Of a stretch of DNA of 64,000 nt, positions 52,785-63,895 are shown piece by piece. Origin of the DNA: Heliocidaris tuberculata (Eukaryota; Echinodermata; Echinoidea; Camarodonta; Echinometridae); assembly GCA_025618425.1 (NCBI GenBank), contig CM046850.1, positions 27,036,133 to 27,100,132 on the forward strand, in the 5' to 3' direction. The position numbers and the translations under genes were made by a program. Numbering within the stretch: the first letter of the stretch is position 1; each line of letters begins with the position of its first letter. A model generated the notes under the pieces. That model did not search any database. It saw only the letters and a list, made by a program, of their open reading frames with translations, and had not been told where the DNA came from.

Positions 52785-53040
52785 TTCGGTGTTGGTGAAA
52801 CACTGAACAGGAATCAATAGAAACTGGAGGAGGTGCCTCTGAATTGGTAATACAACTGTAGCTACTGCGAGATACAGGGGATATTGCACCAGGCTTCGGT
52901 GTTGGTGAAACACTGAACAGGAATCAATAGAAATTGGAGGAGGTGCCCCTGAATGTGTTTAGGTAGACATGGTAGGTGATAGACTGATAGTAACACAAGA
53001 TTACTGCTAGTAGACTTTCGGTGTTGGTGAAACTCTCAAT
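52785..53040. repeat. three imperfect ~107-126 bp tandem units
   Basis: TTCGGTGTTGGTGAAACACT begins units at about 52785, 52892 and (with CT for CA) 53018. The first two continue GAACAGGAATCAATAGAAA and GGAGGAGGTGCC. Confidence 0.75.
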
Positions 53041-53059
53041 AGGTATTAAGGGGTGTAGT

Positions 53060-54125
53060 TCCGAGTGTGTTACCTCCCATCACTCGATCACGGGTGTTCT
53101 GCTGGGTGCCGAAGGCGTCCTTTCCTCTAAGCCGAACTGGTCAGTCGGTGTTCATTGTTTATTGTAAGCATCTCATATTAATTATATAATATGGACATGT
53201 AGGAGGTAGAAAAGGAGGTATAATGAGGAATTTATCATGTTTATTACAATGCGGTTGGTCAGGAAGAACGATAAGTGCTTCTAATAAAGGCTGCTATCAA
53301 ACGTGGGTGTTAAGGGGAAGTCCAACCTCGTATTTAGTTGATTTGAATTATTTAAAAAATGAGAGAAACAGATTAGTGTAAGTTTTAGCAAAATCCGACA
53401 AGAAATAAGAAAGTTATGAATGTTTAAGGTTGTAATCAATCAAACACAAATTGGCAACTCGGTGACATATCTTGCAAGCTCCTTTCCATTTGGTCTGTAC
53501 AGAAAATTGCATAAATTTTCATTTTTCATAGTTGTTGATGAAGGAATAGATTTATCTCATACAGGTATTGTGTAAAAACATATGTGCGATGATTATATCT
53601 AGTTTGCATGTATGATTAAATATTTTATTTAGAAAATATTCACTTTTCATATATATTTTCTTTAGAAAATACTCACTCTGGTAGATTATTCAAGTCCAAA
53701 TATCTAAAAGCATTTTAAAATGATGTCATTTCATTTGAATGTTTCCTCCTGTAGCCCAACCATAGGTCGTATCATTCCTAAAACTTCTCAAATAAAAAGT
53801 TAGATTTAAAGAATTAAGGCTTTCAATAACTGTATTGTATCAAATATTGTATTAACCTACCTGACGTCGACATTCTCGGGGGCAAACAAACAACAGCCCC
53901 ACACCAATCATTTTCTGTTGTCTGTACCCTGCATAATTCAATTTTGAGCAGCATTATTCAACTAAATGAAATTAGAGAAGCATATTTCTACAATGGCAGG
54001 ATAAAACTGTATTCCTATTTTGTATTTCGGTATCTTTTTTGTGCTAAAGTATATCAGTTGCATTTGTAAATATATATTTATAAAGTATATATATGTTAAA
54101 GTTGGGTATCTTCGCATCTCTATAC

Positions 54126-54168
<43 letters not shown>

Positions 54169-54470
54169 CATATTTAAAAAAAATTCTCAAGCTATCTCAA
54201 TTTAGAACTATCCGGCGGCGAATACTAGTATATGTTCCCATAAACCTTGAATTGAATGAAATTGAATTGGATGGTTGTCTTTTCCTTATGCGTTTCCGAT
54301 CTTAAGACATTCACGAACCTGCGATTTAGGGGGTGATAGGGATGCTGCAGCTCCCCTTGGAAGGGATGGTAATGATGATGTATTACGAATATGCTGATTT
54401 CCCGTTGAACATTAAACAGGTGTAATACCCCAAAGTTGTGTACAATCATTATTATCCAGTTACAACTCTT
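53060..54470. other. no gene recognised; (TC)n(TA)n at 54129-54173
   Basis: A single TTAAGGGGAAGTCCAAC at 53,310 resembles one end of a TTAA-type MITE, but its partner was not found. Confidence 0.4.
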
Positions 54471-54815
54471 TTATTTATTTTATTTTATTTATTTCTGATC
54501 TTTTGTCAGGGTAGCCCATTCACCATTAAGTAGTGGTCTTCCATGGGGCCCTGAATAATAATAAACATATTTACATCAAAATGCATAACGTATATACAGA
54601 ATAGTTCAAAATAAAAATCCTCAGTAAAATTAGAGAGTGCAAACAAAGCAATAATAGACGTGGCGCAAACGAATACTCATTTCAAAAATAAACAAATATC
54701 AGTAAACTAGCTCAACTGTAATGCCAATATGAAAATATTGATTCAGTCGCAAATATGTGCACAAATCATACTAATATTACAGAATAAGCACTGAGTGTAT
54801 GTTAGAATGAGTTAT

Positions 54816-55490
54816 TCATAAATTACAACTTTGTTTAAACATCCTCTTAAATGAACTGACAGAGGAAGCTGTTCTCATCGAATTATCGAGCTTATTCCAT
54901 TCAAATATAGAAGATACAATTGGGCTACACTTATAACAATCAGTGTGAAATCTGGGCACGCGTAAACATCCACTGTCTCTTTGTCTAGTATGATGCTCAT
55001 GTACATCGTTAGGATTGATTAAGCCTACCTGCAGGTAAGAAGGTGCTAAGTTATGAACACATTTATATATCATCATAACGCGACTTAGCTCAAACCGTTT
55101 GTCTAGTGTCATCCATTTAAGACTAGTGAACAAATCAGCCGACGGTTGTCATATGTTTTGTTCAGTATTATTCTTGCGGCCCTCTTCTGAATTTTTTGCA
55201 GCTTATTTGTATGGGCTTGAAATCTGTTCGACCATACAACAGAGCAGTAATCAAATCGTGGCAACACTAGACTGTTATAAAGCAACTTTAAGGACTGCAC
55301 AGGCAAAAAACACTTTGCTCTCTTTATTATGCCTATGTTTTTCTGGGTAAGTTTACATACGTTTTCAATTTGTTTAGACCATTTCAATTCTTCATCTATC
55401 AAAACTCCTAAGCATTTGGTGAATTGAACTCTTTTTATCAAAAAGAGTTCTGAAATGGGATCCTCGATAACTTACAGTTAGTATTATAAA
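54816..55490 (-). pseudogene. CR1/Daphne-like LINE, RT C-terminal part
   Basis: FTKCLGVLIDEELKW, then KNIGIIKRAKCFLPVQSLK, LLYNSLVLPRFDYCSVVWSN and LQKIQKRAARIIL; after a frameshift near 55,120, LDKRFELSRVMMIYKCVHNL and FEWNKLDNSMRTASSVSSFK. These are standard post-palm motifs of CR1-group non-LTR elements. It stops at 54,816. Confidence 0.85.
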
Positions 55491-56086
55491 GTATGTACAA
55501 ATATTACAATTACAATGACGCGCAAAACATCTCAAAAGTCACTGACGCGGTGCTAACGTCAACAAATGACGTCTGTGAGACGGGATCTACATGATTTAGA
55601 AATAGAGGCTTACAAACACCAAACGACCCGACAGAGACTGGATCATGAAATGAAGAGCAATAGGATTGGATAGACAATATTAAAGATATGAATGGCATGA
55701 ATGGTAATATGAATCGAAAATTGCATGGAATTGTTAGCCTTCCAGTCGGAGGGAAAAAACCCAACTTGAATTCGGTTACAAATCTGTGACTAGACATGCG
55801 ACTGGTATGACGTCACTACGATTCGCAGCCGATCGTGCCTTTTCTCTGACTGGAATTCTTACAACACCCTGCAGTTGTAAAATTAAATTCAGATGAAAAT
55901 TCGGAGGTCAGTTGGGAAGAAGTTTTCTTTTAGTGAAATTCCGCATCTTATCCTATTTCAATTTCTTTCGGAACCTAGTCGTAGTCAATCGTAATCAAAA
56001 CGTAGTCGAGCCGTAGACAGTTGTAGTCAAGTCGAAGTCAAAACACGTGGTGGCTTTTATTGAGTGAAATCTAGAGATCGTCTTAC

Positions 56087-56214
56087 CCAGTGATAGTGTG
56101 AGGTTGATTGCCGTGAAGTACTGGGAGATCTGACCAGTGACCTGATACTTCCCCAACGCCTCTTCTGTCACATTAGTGATATTCAGCCATGTAGACAAGA
56201 TCTTGGGAGGCTCC
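56087..56214 (-). CDS. candidate Ig-like exon of an unidentified host gene
   Basis: 128-bp open segment between acceptor TTTACCCAG and donor G|GTAAGA. It reads EPPKILSTWLNITNVTEEAL then GKYQVTGQISQYFTAINLTL and SLG. The W-L-x-I-x-N-V-x-x-x-x-x-G-x-Y pattern is that of the E-F strands of an immunoglobulin-like domain. The expected F-strand Cys is absent (Tyr-Gln-Val). Both other frames contain stops. It lies between two halves of a minus-strand LINE; no partner exon was found in the window. An Ig-like fold is inference from a short pattern. Confidence 0.42.
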
Positions 56215-56344
56215 CTGGGTAAAGATAGTTTGCCATATGTAAATGCCTATACAATTACCTTACAGTACAACACAGGCTTTTTAATGATTGATTTCAAGGT
56301 ATGAAATTATGTTTGGATGAATTGCATTTGTGCGAAAGGGTATT

Positions 56345-56895
56345 CAAGCGGTGATCAATGGCATGGGCTATAGTATCTATGCATGTTAATGCCTGTGTTG
56401 TATTATGGTTTGCTCTAAAGCCAAACTGTAAATCACAAATAATGTTATGTTTGTTGAGAAAGGCTGTAACTCTGACAAGACAATCCTTTCTAAAACTTTG
56501 GAGAGGGATAGTAATAATGATATTGGCCTATAATTATTGGTTTCTAAAGCATCACCTGTCTTGAATATTGGGATGACTTTAGCTATTTTAACGCTATTCG
56601 GTACTATACCCGTAGTTAACGATGAGTTAAAAATATGAACCAAAGGATTTGCAATCGATAAGATAATTGACTTAAGAAGGTAATTATCAATGTCGTCATG
56701 CCCTGAACTTTTCTTCCCTTCAAGTTTATTTACTATCCCAATAATTTCTTTGTGATTTGTTGGGACCATAAACAATGAAGATGGGTTTTGGTTATTCAAA
56801 AAGTTGTAGAATTTTCTTTCGGTTGTCGAGATATTTTCTGCTAGGTTTTGTCCAATTTTGGAGAAGTATGAGTTGAAGGTTTCAGCCATAGTTTG
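56345..56895 (-). pseudogene. CR1/Daphne-like LINE, RT N-terminal part
   Basis: MAETFNSYFSKIGQNLAENI, GKKSSGHDDIDNYLLKSI, KIAKVIPIFKTGDALETNNY, RPISLLLSLSKVLERIV, then after a frameshift GFRANHNTTQALTCIDTIAH up to DHRLNTL. It ends abruptly at 56345 before motif A. Confidence 0.85.
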
Positions 56896-57349
56896 AGGGT
56901 ATTCGACTATAGTGTTAGTGTGCGATTTAATATTAGTTATTTTTTGTGTCTTGTCGTTTGTAAAAGTTCTATTTATTATTTTCCATGTATTTTTAATGTT
57001 GTTTTTGTTTAGTTCAAATTGCGTTGTATAATAATGTTTCTTTGCCTGTCGTAGTACATTAGTAAAAATTTTTTAAATATGTGTATTTGTGTATTTTTCA
57101 CGGGTCTTATTACTTGGATTGTTCTTGTATTTATAATATATAATTTTTTTTCCGGTTTATTGATCTTAAGATAGATTTGGTTAAGTTATCGTAAGCTTCA
57201 TTCACATCTTCAGAAATATATATTTGTTGCCAGTCAAGGGTACTTAAATTTTCATTAAGGTGTTCTCATTTTCTGGCTTTAATCTGCAAGTTTTAACTTT
57301 GCAGGTACGTTTGTCAACAGGTGTGTGACTGTGTTTAAAAGCTTAGTTT

Positions 57350-57478
57350 TACGAAAGATAATGGTCAGATATGTCCGGAACGATAATTCCTGATTCTATG
57401 GGCAGTTGCATGTTAGTAAAGATATCATCAATCAAGGTGGCATATTTCTCTGTAACCCTATAGTTGGTTTGGACATAG
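57350..57478 (-). pseudogene. CR1/Daphne-like LINE, endonuclease C-terminus
   Basis: TNYRVTEKYATLIDDIFTNM then QLPIESGIIVPDISDHYLS: the substrate-binding T-L-I-D-x-I-F-T-N and catalytic S-D-H of an AP-type endonuclease. It is truncated at its 5' side near 57,480 where another repeat family begins. Confidence 0.8.
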
Positions 57479-57487
57479 TAGGTATGA

Positions 57488-57650
57488 AAGAAATAAAGGA
57501 TAACATGAAAATGCTCGCGCGGAACCGAATTTGGTCCGGTGCTATGGTTCCGCGCGTTCCATCTATGGAGTGAGCCCCATGGCCCCTAAAGCTCCGCCAT
57601 CTTGTCGGGGTCCATTAGAAGGCCCGATAAGCACCTTTGCATAATTCATG
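57488..57650. mobile_element. fragment of the 25,444-type MITE family plus CG-rich segment
   Basis: AAATAAAGGATAACAT and CTCGCGCGGAACC are shared with 25,560-25,600. CTATGGAGTGAGCCCCATGG is shared with 63,119 onward. GGCCCGATAAGCACC at 57,621 is inverted at 63,011 (GGTGCTTATCGGGC). Confidence 0.55.
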
Positions 57651-58339
57651 AGCGTAAATGCATGATTCATTTTGTAAGATGCTCCCCGAGAGTAGCATTA
57701 GTTTGTACGCGGTATGAAACACATTACGCGCATCAGCTTAGAGCATGCGCAGTAAGAAAGGTCAAATTCAGTAATATATGCATTTATGGTAATGTATTCA
57801 TCGCTTGAACGTACAGATTCGGCGAATCAGCGTCGGTAATTTCTAATTGTGGCAGACGGTACTCGGTCAATGCACTTTAATTGTAATCGATCTCCGAATA
57901 GAAATATATCGCTTTGCAAATTTGTAAACAAGTAAATAAAGCTAAAAATGTAACCGGACAGACCGAATCAAATCTAATCATAGATACAGATAATGTAAAA
58001 GTAAATGTAAAGTACTTGACACGTCACCAGTGGCATAAGTCTCTTTTGTTGTTGATATACTTAATACCGGTAAATATATTCATTTGATATGCATAAAGGA
58101 TAAATGATAAATAAATGAATAAATAAATGAAACATATATGTATAATGAAAAAAACAAAAACAAAAAACCCCTCTTGCAGTGTAGGATTTTTTTTCAGGGA
58201 TGGTTTTCACAACAGAAAGGATGATCTTCATTTGGGGGTGAGGGAATGGGGTCCTTTAGTTAATTGAGGTTTTTCTTTAACTTTTTAGTTAGTCTTGATA
58301 TAAATGATTTTTTGTTTTTAAAGTGTACGTTTGTTCTTT

Positions 58340-59230
58340 GAGGGGCTGAGCTGGGTATTGCGAGGGAGCGTAGAGACCGAGCCCGAGCGAGCGAAGCGAG
58401 CGAGGGGGGAGGGTGTGGGAGGGGGGTATCCCCCCTCCCACAGTAGGGAGATTTTTCATTTTTAGGGTTGCTAGCTTGCGATTTTAAGCATACTTGCATG
58501 CTCTATTTTTTCTCTTTTTTGCCCAAATAAATGTTTACTTGGAAGCGAGCGAAGCGAGCGAGGGGGGAGGGTGTGGGAGGGGGGTATCCCCCCCTCCCAC
58601 AGTAGGGAGATTTTTCATTTTTAGGGTTGATAGCTTGCGATTTTAAGCATACTTGCATGCTCTATTTTTTCTCTTTTTTGCCCAAATAAATGTTTACTTG
58701 GAAGCGAGCGAGGGGGGAGGGTGTGGGAGGGGGGTATCCCCCCCTCCCACAGTAGGGAGATTTTTCATTTTTAGGGTTGATAGCTTGCGATTTTAAGCAT
58801 ACTTGCATGCTCTATTTTTTCTCTTTTTTGCCCAAATAAATGTTTACTTGGAAGCGAGCGAAGCGAGCGAGGGGGGAGGGTGTGGGAGGGGGGTATCCCC
58901 CCCTCCCACAGTAGGGAGATTTTTCATTTTTAGGGTTGATAGCTTGCGATTTTAAGCATACTTGCATGCTCTATTTTTTCTCTTTTTTGCCCAAATAAAT
59001 GTTTACTTGGAAGCGAGCGAAGCGAGCGAGGGGGGAGGGTGTGGAAGGGGGGTATCCCCCCTCCTACAGTAGGGAGATTTTTCATTTTTAGGGTTGCTAG
59101 CTTGCGATTTTAAGCATACTTGCATGCTCTATTTTTTTCTCTTTTTTGCCCAAATAAATGTTTACTTGGCAGCCCAAGGGGGGGGGGGGGGGGTTTAAAC
59201 CCCCTAAACCCCCCCGTAGATCCGCCACTG
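58340..59230. mobile_element. GGCGGAT-ended element with five internal tandem units
   Basis: Starts within GAGGGGCTGAGCTGGGTATT (as at 35,478) and lacks the left terminus. It ends CCCCCGTAGATCCGCCACTG. The interior unit (GAAGCGAGCGAAGCGAGCGA, G-rich/C-rich palindrome around GGGGTATCCCC, then AGGGTTGATAGCTTGCGATT and TTGCATGCTC) is repeated five times at ~150-160 bp spacing (58,390-59,168). The copy at 35438-35758 has one unit. Confidence 0.8.
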
Positions 59231-60385
59231 GACCATTCCAGTCAAAGCTTATTGTCTTCACTCTCCCTTTCACATACGCAGGCATGACAGGGGTGTCGCT
59301 AGAGAATTATGAATGGGGCAATAGTAACTGTGCCAAGAAAAAAAATTCCAAAAAATTTCCAACAATGAAAAAGTAAAACTGAAGTTTATATTTTTATATA
59401 TTTTTGGACATGCCAAAATACTGACAGTTTGAAACGTTACAAATATTAAGGTGTATTGCCATCCCGCCACACCAGTTGTGCATCCAGGATTTTGTAAAAG
59501 ATGGGGCACACATTGCAGAAAATTCTCTGACAAGTTGAAAAAGGTCATTTCAAAGGAGGCGGAGGGAGGGGGTACAATCTTGAAGTTGTATACTGAAGGT
59601 ATGTCACTCTGTATCAAGGGGGGCATGGGCCGGAAGTGCCCCCTAAATCTGATACTGCCCCCTTCCACCCCACCCCTCGAGCGATACCACTGCTTTTTCT
59701 CTCATTTTTTATCTTTCTCATTCCATTCTAACTCTGGCTTACCTTTCACACAAACTTTTCATTTAACATTTCTATTTATGGAACCCCTGCCCCCCCCCCC
59801 CTTTGAATACTCTATGTAAAAGTATATCACATGAACATTATCACTAAAATGAGAATTCAAGTTAGAATTAAAAAGCTCTCAGAATATGTAAATGTTAAAG
59901 GTAACTAGATAGATGACTTTCCATCCCCTTAACATGATTAAAGAGATGAACTAAATCCTTTGGTTTTTTTTGTCTATTTAATAACAATAAATATCAATTC
60001 AAATAACAAGTTTATAATTTGAAAAAAAAAAAATATTGAAATTGCACATCCTTGCAGAAGTCTAGTGGTAAGTCAAATTTTCATATCACTTACTAGTACA
60101 GTATATCACTGAATGAATATTTGGTTTTTCTCACAAGTTCTCAAGCAATTTGCATATCATCTGTTTCATTCTATTATACTGTTGAAATGGTCACTGACAT
60201 AAATCAAATCTAGGTTTTGTTAAATTTCATTCAGCTGAAGGCACTTATTTTTTAGAATTTCAGCAAATGCAATATTCAAACAAAAATCCTCCAAATCAGA
60301 AACCCTTGTTAGGGATATCTGTATTGTTTTATTCTGAATGAAATCGCCAACTTCATTGCATGTATCCACTCGTGAGACTGCTGAT
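59231..60385. other. no feature recognised with confidence
   Basis: Poly-C at 59,790-59,800. An open minus-strand frame at about 60,374-60,221 (preceded by GATCAGCAG) reads SRVDTCNEVGDFIQNKTIQI, then RVSDLEDFCLNIAFAEILKN and ends at TAA. It looks protein-like but cannot be joined in phase to the exons above it. Confidence 0.35.
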
Positions 60386-62830
60386 CTAGCTTACAGGAAT
60401 GAAGAGCTGTAGTGGTAATCCGTAAGTCTGTTGAATGAAAAGAGAAAATAGAACAAATTAAAAACTATTAAGGTTGTAAACAATAAGAAAGGACTGCAAT
60501 GTGCCAGATATGTATATATGCATGACTCAAACAGAGTGAATATTGCTTGATAAAAAGCTATTTTACCCACATTCATTAAAATTAAGTTCTTTTGTAAGCA
60601 TGAAAATGGAAATGATGAATCCTTATAAAAATTAAGTAAAATTCCTATATTTGACTAAAAATTCTTTTTCAGGTGAGAGGGAAAGGAAATTACAATAGTT
60701 TTAAATAACTTGCTTCCTCTTCAAGTTGTGTACTACTGATATAGGCCTATTATATATTTTTTATATTGATATATTTTTTGAAACCTTTTTTTTTTGTGGG
60801 GGGGGGGGGGGGGGTAATTGCCAAATTTAATTATGCACAGTAAAGGCCTACCTCTCCAAGCTTGAGCATGCAGGTCAGTATATCTGCTCTTTGTTCATTT
60901 CTCTGGATTGTGTATCTCAATATTCTTTCACCATTCATTGTAAAGAATCATGCTGTGTAAAAAGAGGATAAATAAATAAATTTATAAGTGCAAGTATAAA
61001 TGAAAGTAATTTAGAGGTACACAATATATATTTCACAGAAATACTTGTACTCCACTAATTGTGACTTTTTTTTAAAATCTTCTCAAACATCTAAATACAT
61101 CTAATTCAGATCATAGATCAAAGCTCAAAAGAGACCGTTTTCACAGATTGTATTGTGAATAAATGTGAAGTGTAATCTTCTCTTTCTTTTCCATGCTTAC
61201 ACACAATGCTGGGCTTTGTTGGTAATGGTTTAAAATGTTTGCATTAAGGACAAGCTATTAAAAAATCAATGGCAACTAGTAAGGGCATCTGTAATATGCT
61301 TTTAACTAACACATTTAGGGACCCCTGGAAGCCCTAATTGCTTCTATAGTTCATTTCCTTGTTTCCTGTTAAATTACAATATTTATGATAATCATAAAAT
61401 GATTCAAATTACACTTTACATGTATAAGCATATAGATACTCAGGAAATGTTCTGTAAACTTACCTGTAATTTAGGAAGGCTAGATTTCTGCTTCATCATG
61501 TATGGTCAGTTTGCATTTGCGCAATGTTTGAATAACATTTCTTGGGTTCCTTTCCATTTTGATCTGTTAAAAAAAAAAATAATGAAAACAAGAGTTGTCA
61601 TTTTTGGGGGGTCTTTCTTGTTACAGTCATAGCTACATTGATAATAATTGTTTTTATCAGGCAAATAAATTCCAATCCATTATTTTTCAAAGGTCAAAAT
61701 TCAATAATCATCAGCTATCTTATGTTTATTAAGGTGCATTCAAGCTACATAAGTTTCTTGGAAAGAAAAAGAAACAGCCTCAGCAACAAAACTTTCTAGT
61801 GACGTGTGTCTGAAATTTTGATCAGGGATCCCTAAACTGGCTTTAACAACCAGACTGAATTTTTGCCCAAAATACATTTGCCTCCACCCCCCCCCCCCAA
61901 AAAAAAAAAAAAAATCATATTCTATCAGACTCCAGTTAATTTAAGTCAGTTTAATTGACCAAATGGCATGAATTGAACCAAATATAGTAGATCCAAGTCT
62001 TTTAAGAACAAAAAAAAGTCAGGCGTGAAAGTGAAGTTGAACAGAGTTCTTATTAAACATGGTTAGAGATCTAGATCTTCTTTGACTTTGTCCCCCAAGG
62101 CCAAGCACAGCTTTCCTTTAGCCCTAGGCCTAGCCAAGTCTACATCTACTCAAGATAGACTATCCTTCAGACTTCGGTTTATGGAATAAAGTTTCAACAA
62201 ATATTCAGAGTTCAAAACAGTAAACCTCGTGTAACATTAATGATTTTATATCAGCACTAATTCATATCTTATCAAAATCATCGATATCGTAGAATAGAAT
62301 CCCACCACACAGTCACAGATTCCAAATCTAACGTTAACCGTAGTCTCGGAGTTGGACTAACGAATACGCTTGTGTGCACCATACAGATGAACAACATGAG
62401 GAAATTAAGCTTATGGTTATGCAATACAGTCTATCACCATTTAGAGTTTAATAACGTTAGATCTGTTTAGATCTTCTTAGATCCAACTTGTTTGCATGTA
62501 TTGAATTTTTGACGCTGTCGAAATAGCCACCGCGCCAGTGGCTGAAACTGACCCGTGACTGCCCGGGTAGCTGTCATGAGCCGCAGCGTGTGAGGACAGC
62601 GATCTCCGTGTCAAACTACATCTCGACGATAAATTTAGAACTGTAATTTCGAGAGAAAATTGTTTCAATCCTTTTTCAACACAACTCTTGTGAATCCTTT
62701 TGAAATATAGATAAATTATCGTAGATCACCTAGAATTGTACAAGTTATTTTTATTAATAAACTAAATGTACGAAATTTAATGATAATTTGACCTCTACTC
62801 ACCTTGTCCTTTTGAACTAACATCTCTCAT
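60386..62830 (-). CDS. candidate small spliced gene (tentative)
   Basis: Splice-flanked segments on the minus strand: a first exon ending 62803 with donor AAG|GTGAGT; exon 61563-61464 (acceptor TTTTAACAG, donor CAG|GTAAGT); exon 60952-60852 (acceptor TTTACACAG, donor GAG|GTAGGC); and a segment from 60427 (acceptor CATTCAACAG). All frames of 60952-60852 have early stops except one starting at ATG 60938, MNGERILRYTIQRNEQRADI then LTCMLKLGE, which would continue TYGLPLQLFIPVS and stop at 60386. The result is only 42 residues with no known family. Non-coding transcript or chance alignment of splice-like sites is possible. Confidence 0.25.
60799..60813. repeat. poly-G tract
   Basis: Run of about 16 G preceded by a T run. 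Confidence 0.9.
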
Positions 62831-63118
62831 TTCGTGCGGATGACGTCTGGCATATAATCTGCATAATTAATAGGTCTTGAATTGACGAAGTTGAGGTCAA
62901 GTAAATTTTGATCGATACTATCGAATTATGTACATATTCATGATCTAGCATCCAATCAAAGTTTCACAATAAACTGACACGCACAAGAAATATGAATAAT
63001 GCAACGTATCGGGTGCTTATCGGGCTCTTCAAATGATCCGAAAGAGGCGGGCCTAATTCCATTCGCGTAATGATTTCCGCGCGTGCTGCTTTCCGTCTAG
63101 TAAATCTATTATACGTCT
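62812..63118. other. possible promoter region of the tentative minus-strand gene; no element recognised
   Basis: A reverse CCAAT box (ATTGG on the minus strand, 62,951-62,955) lies ~150 bp above the first putative exon. CG dinucleotides are more frequent than elsewhere. Otherwise nothing recognisable. Confidence 0.3.
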
Positions 63119-63310
63119 ATGGTGAGCCCCTTGGCCCCTTATCTTGGCGTGCGCGTACGGGTGCGTCGGGTAGTCTACTCACGAGTCGCTTTTACGCTTA
63201 TAGAGAGTGTGATTAAAATTGCAATGTCTCTTTATAGAATTGATATTTGAAGACCATATTTTGAATATAGTATAACGACATTGAACCTCTAACGTATAGA
63301 GCAATTTCCG
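63119..63310. mobile_element. second fragment of the 25,444-type MITE family
   Basis: CTATGGTGAGCCCCTTGGCC, GCGCGTACGGGTGCGTCG, GTCTACTCACGAGT, TTGCAATGTCTCTTTA and CGACATTGAACC match 25,610-25,770 in order with substitutions. No TTAA-flanked end is preserved. Confidence 0.6.
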
Positions 63311-63559
63311 GGGGGGGGGGGGGATGTCTCATTGAGACCTGGGGTGGTTTTCTGAGATTTATTCTATCTTGATTTTAGTGAAATAATCTTAATTGTCATA
63401 ACAAAATGTACGCTTATGGCGCATCATTGGTTAATGCCTGCGCAAAAGCGGCTGCGTACGCGGAATTCATCTGCGCAAACACCAGTGATATGTTGCAATT
63501 TGAAATTTGACAATTAAAATCTTTTCACTAAAATCAATTGCTCCATGCATTAATTTCAT

Positions 63560-63895
63560 CTCGCTTAAATTTTTGTAATTCTATTCTTTTTGGACTCACC
63601 AAACGGCAACTAGATAGATTTGCAATCCCTCCAAAATTCTAGTGCAAGACTCCTTACTTTCACACCTAGAAAGTCCTCTATTACACCTGTATTACGTTCT
63701 CTCCACTGGCTAGTCCGGAAAAGAGTCCATTTCAAACTTATGTTACTTGTCTATCGAGCCCTCCATGGATTTTCGCCACAATATATTAAATTTTTCGCAT
63801 GCAGCAGCCAAATTGTGGAATAATCTTCCGTCGTCACTTCTCTGTATCACAACATATTCCACCTTTAAAGATCGTCTTAAGACTTATATTTTTCA
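63560..63895 (+). pseudogene. CR1-like LINE 3' coding end, internally deleted
   Basis: Frames read FCNSILFGLTKRQLDR, LQSLQNSSARLLTFTPRKSS, ITPVLRSLHWLVRKRVHFKL, LLVYRALHGFSPQYIK, then (after an internal deletion and frameshift near 63,800) AAAKLWNNLPSSL and STFKDRLKTYIFHL followed by TGA. This is the conserved C-terminal signature of CR1/L2-type reverse transcriptases. The 5' part is absent, typical of 5'-truncated insertion. Confidence 0.85.

Larger units (their letters stand above)
54476..57480 (-). mobile_element. CR1/Daphne-like LINE on minus strand, palm region replaced
   Basis: High to low: endonuclease C-terminus (57478-57350), linker, RT N-terminal part (56895-56345), a non-LINE gap (56344-55490) carrying an Ig-like exon, RT C-terminal/thumb (55490-54816), 3' UTR and (AAATAA)n tail (54560-54476, containing CAGGGCCCCATGGAAG). 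Each piece is in LINE order and on one strand, but the catalytic palm with the YxDD box is missing and frames are broken. Confidence 0.75.

Noticed and set aside
55510..55797. 95-codon minus-strand open frame
   Set aside because: No splice-site framing, no domain, and composition similar to surrounding non-coding sequence.
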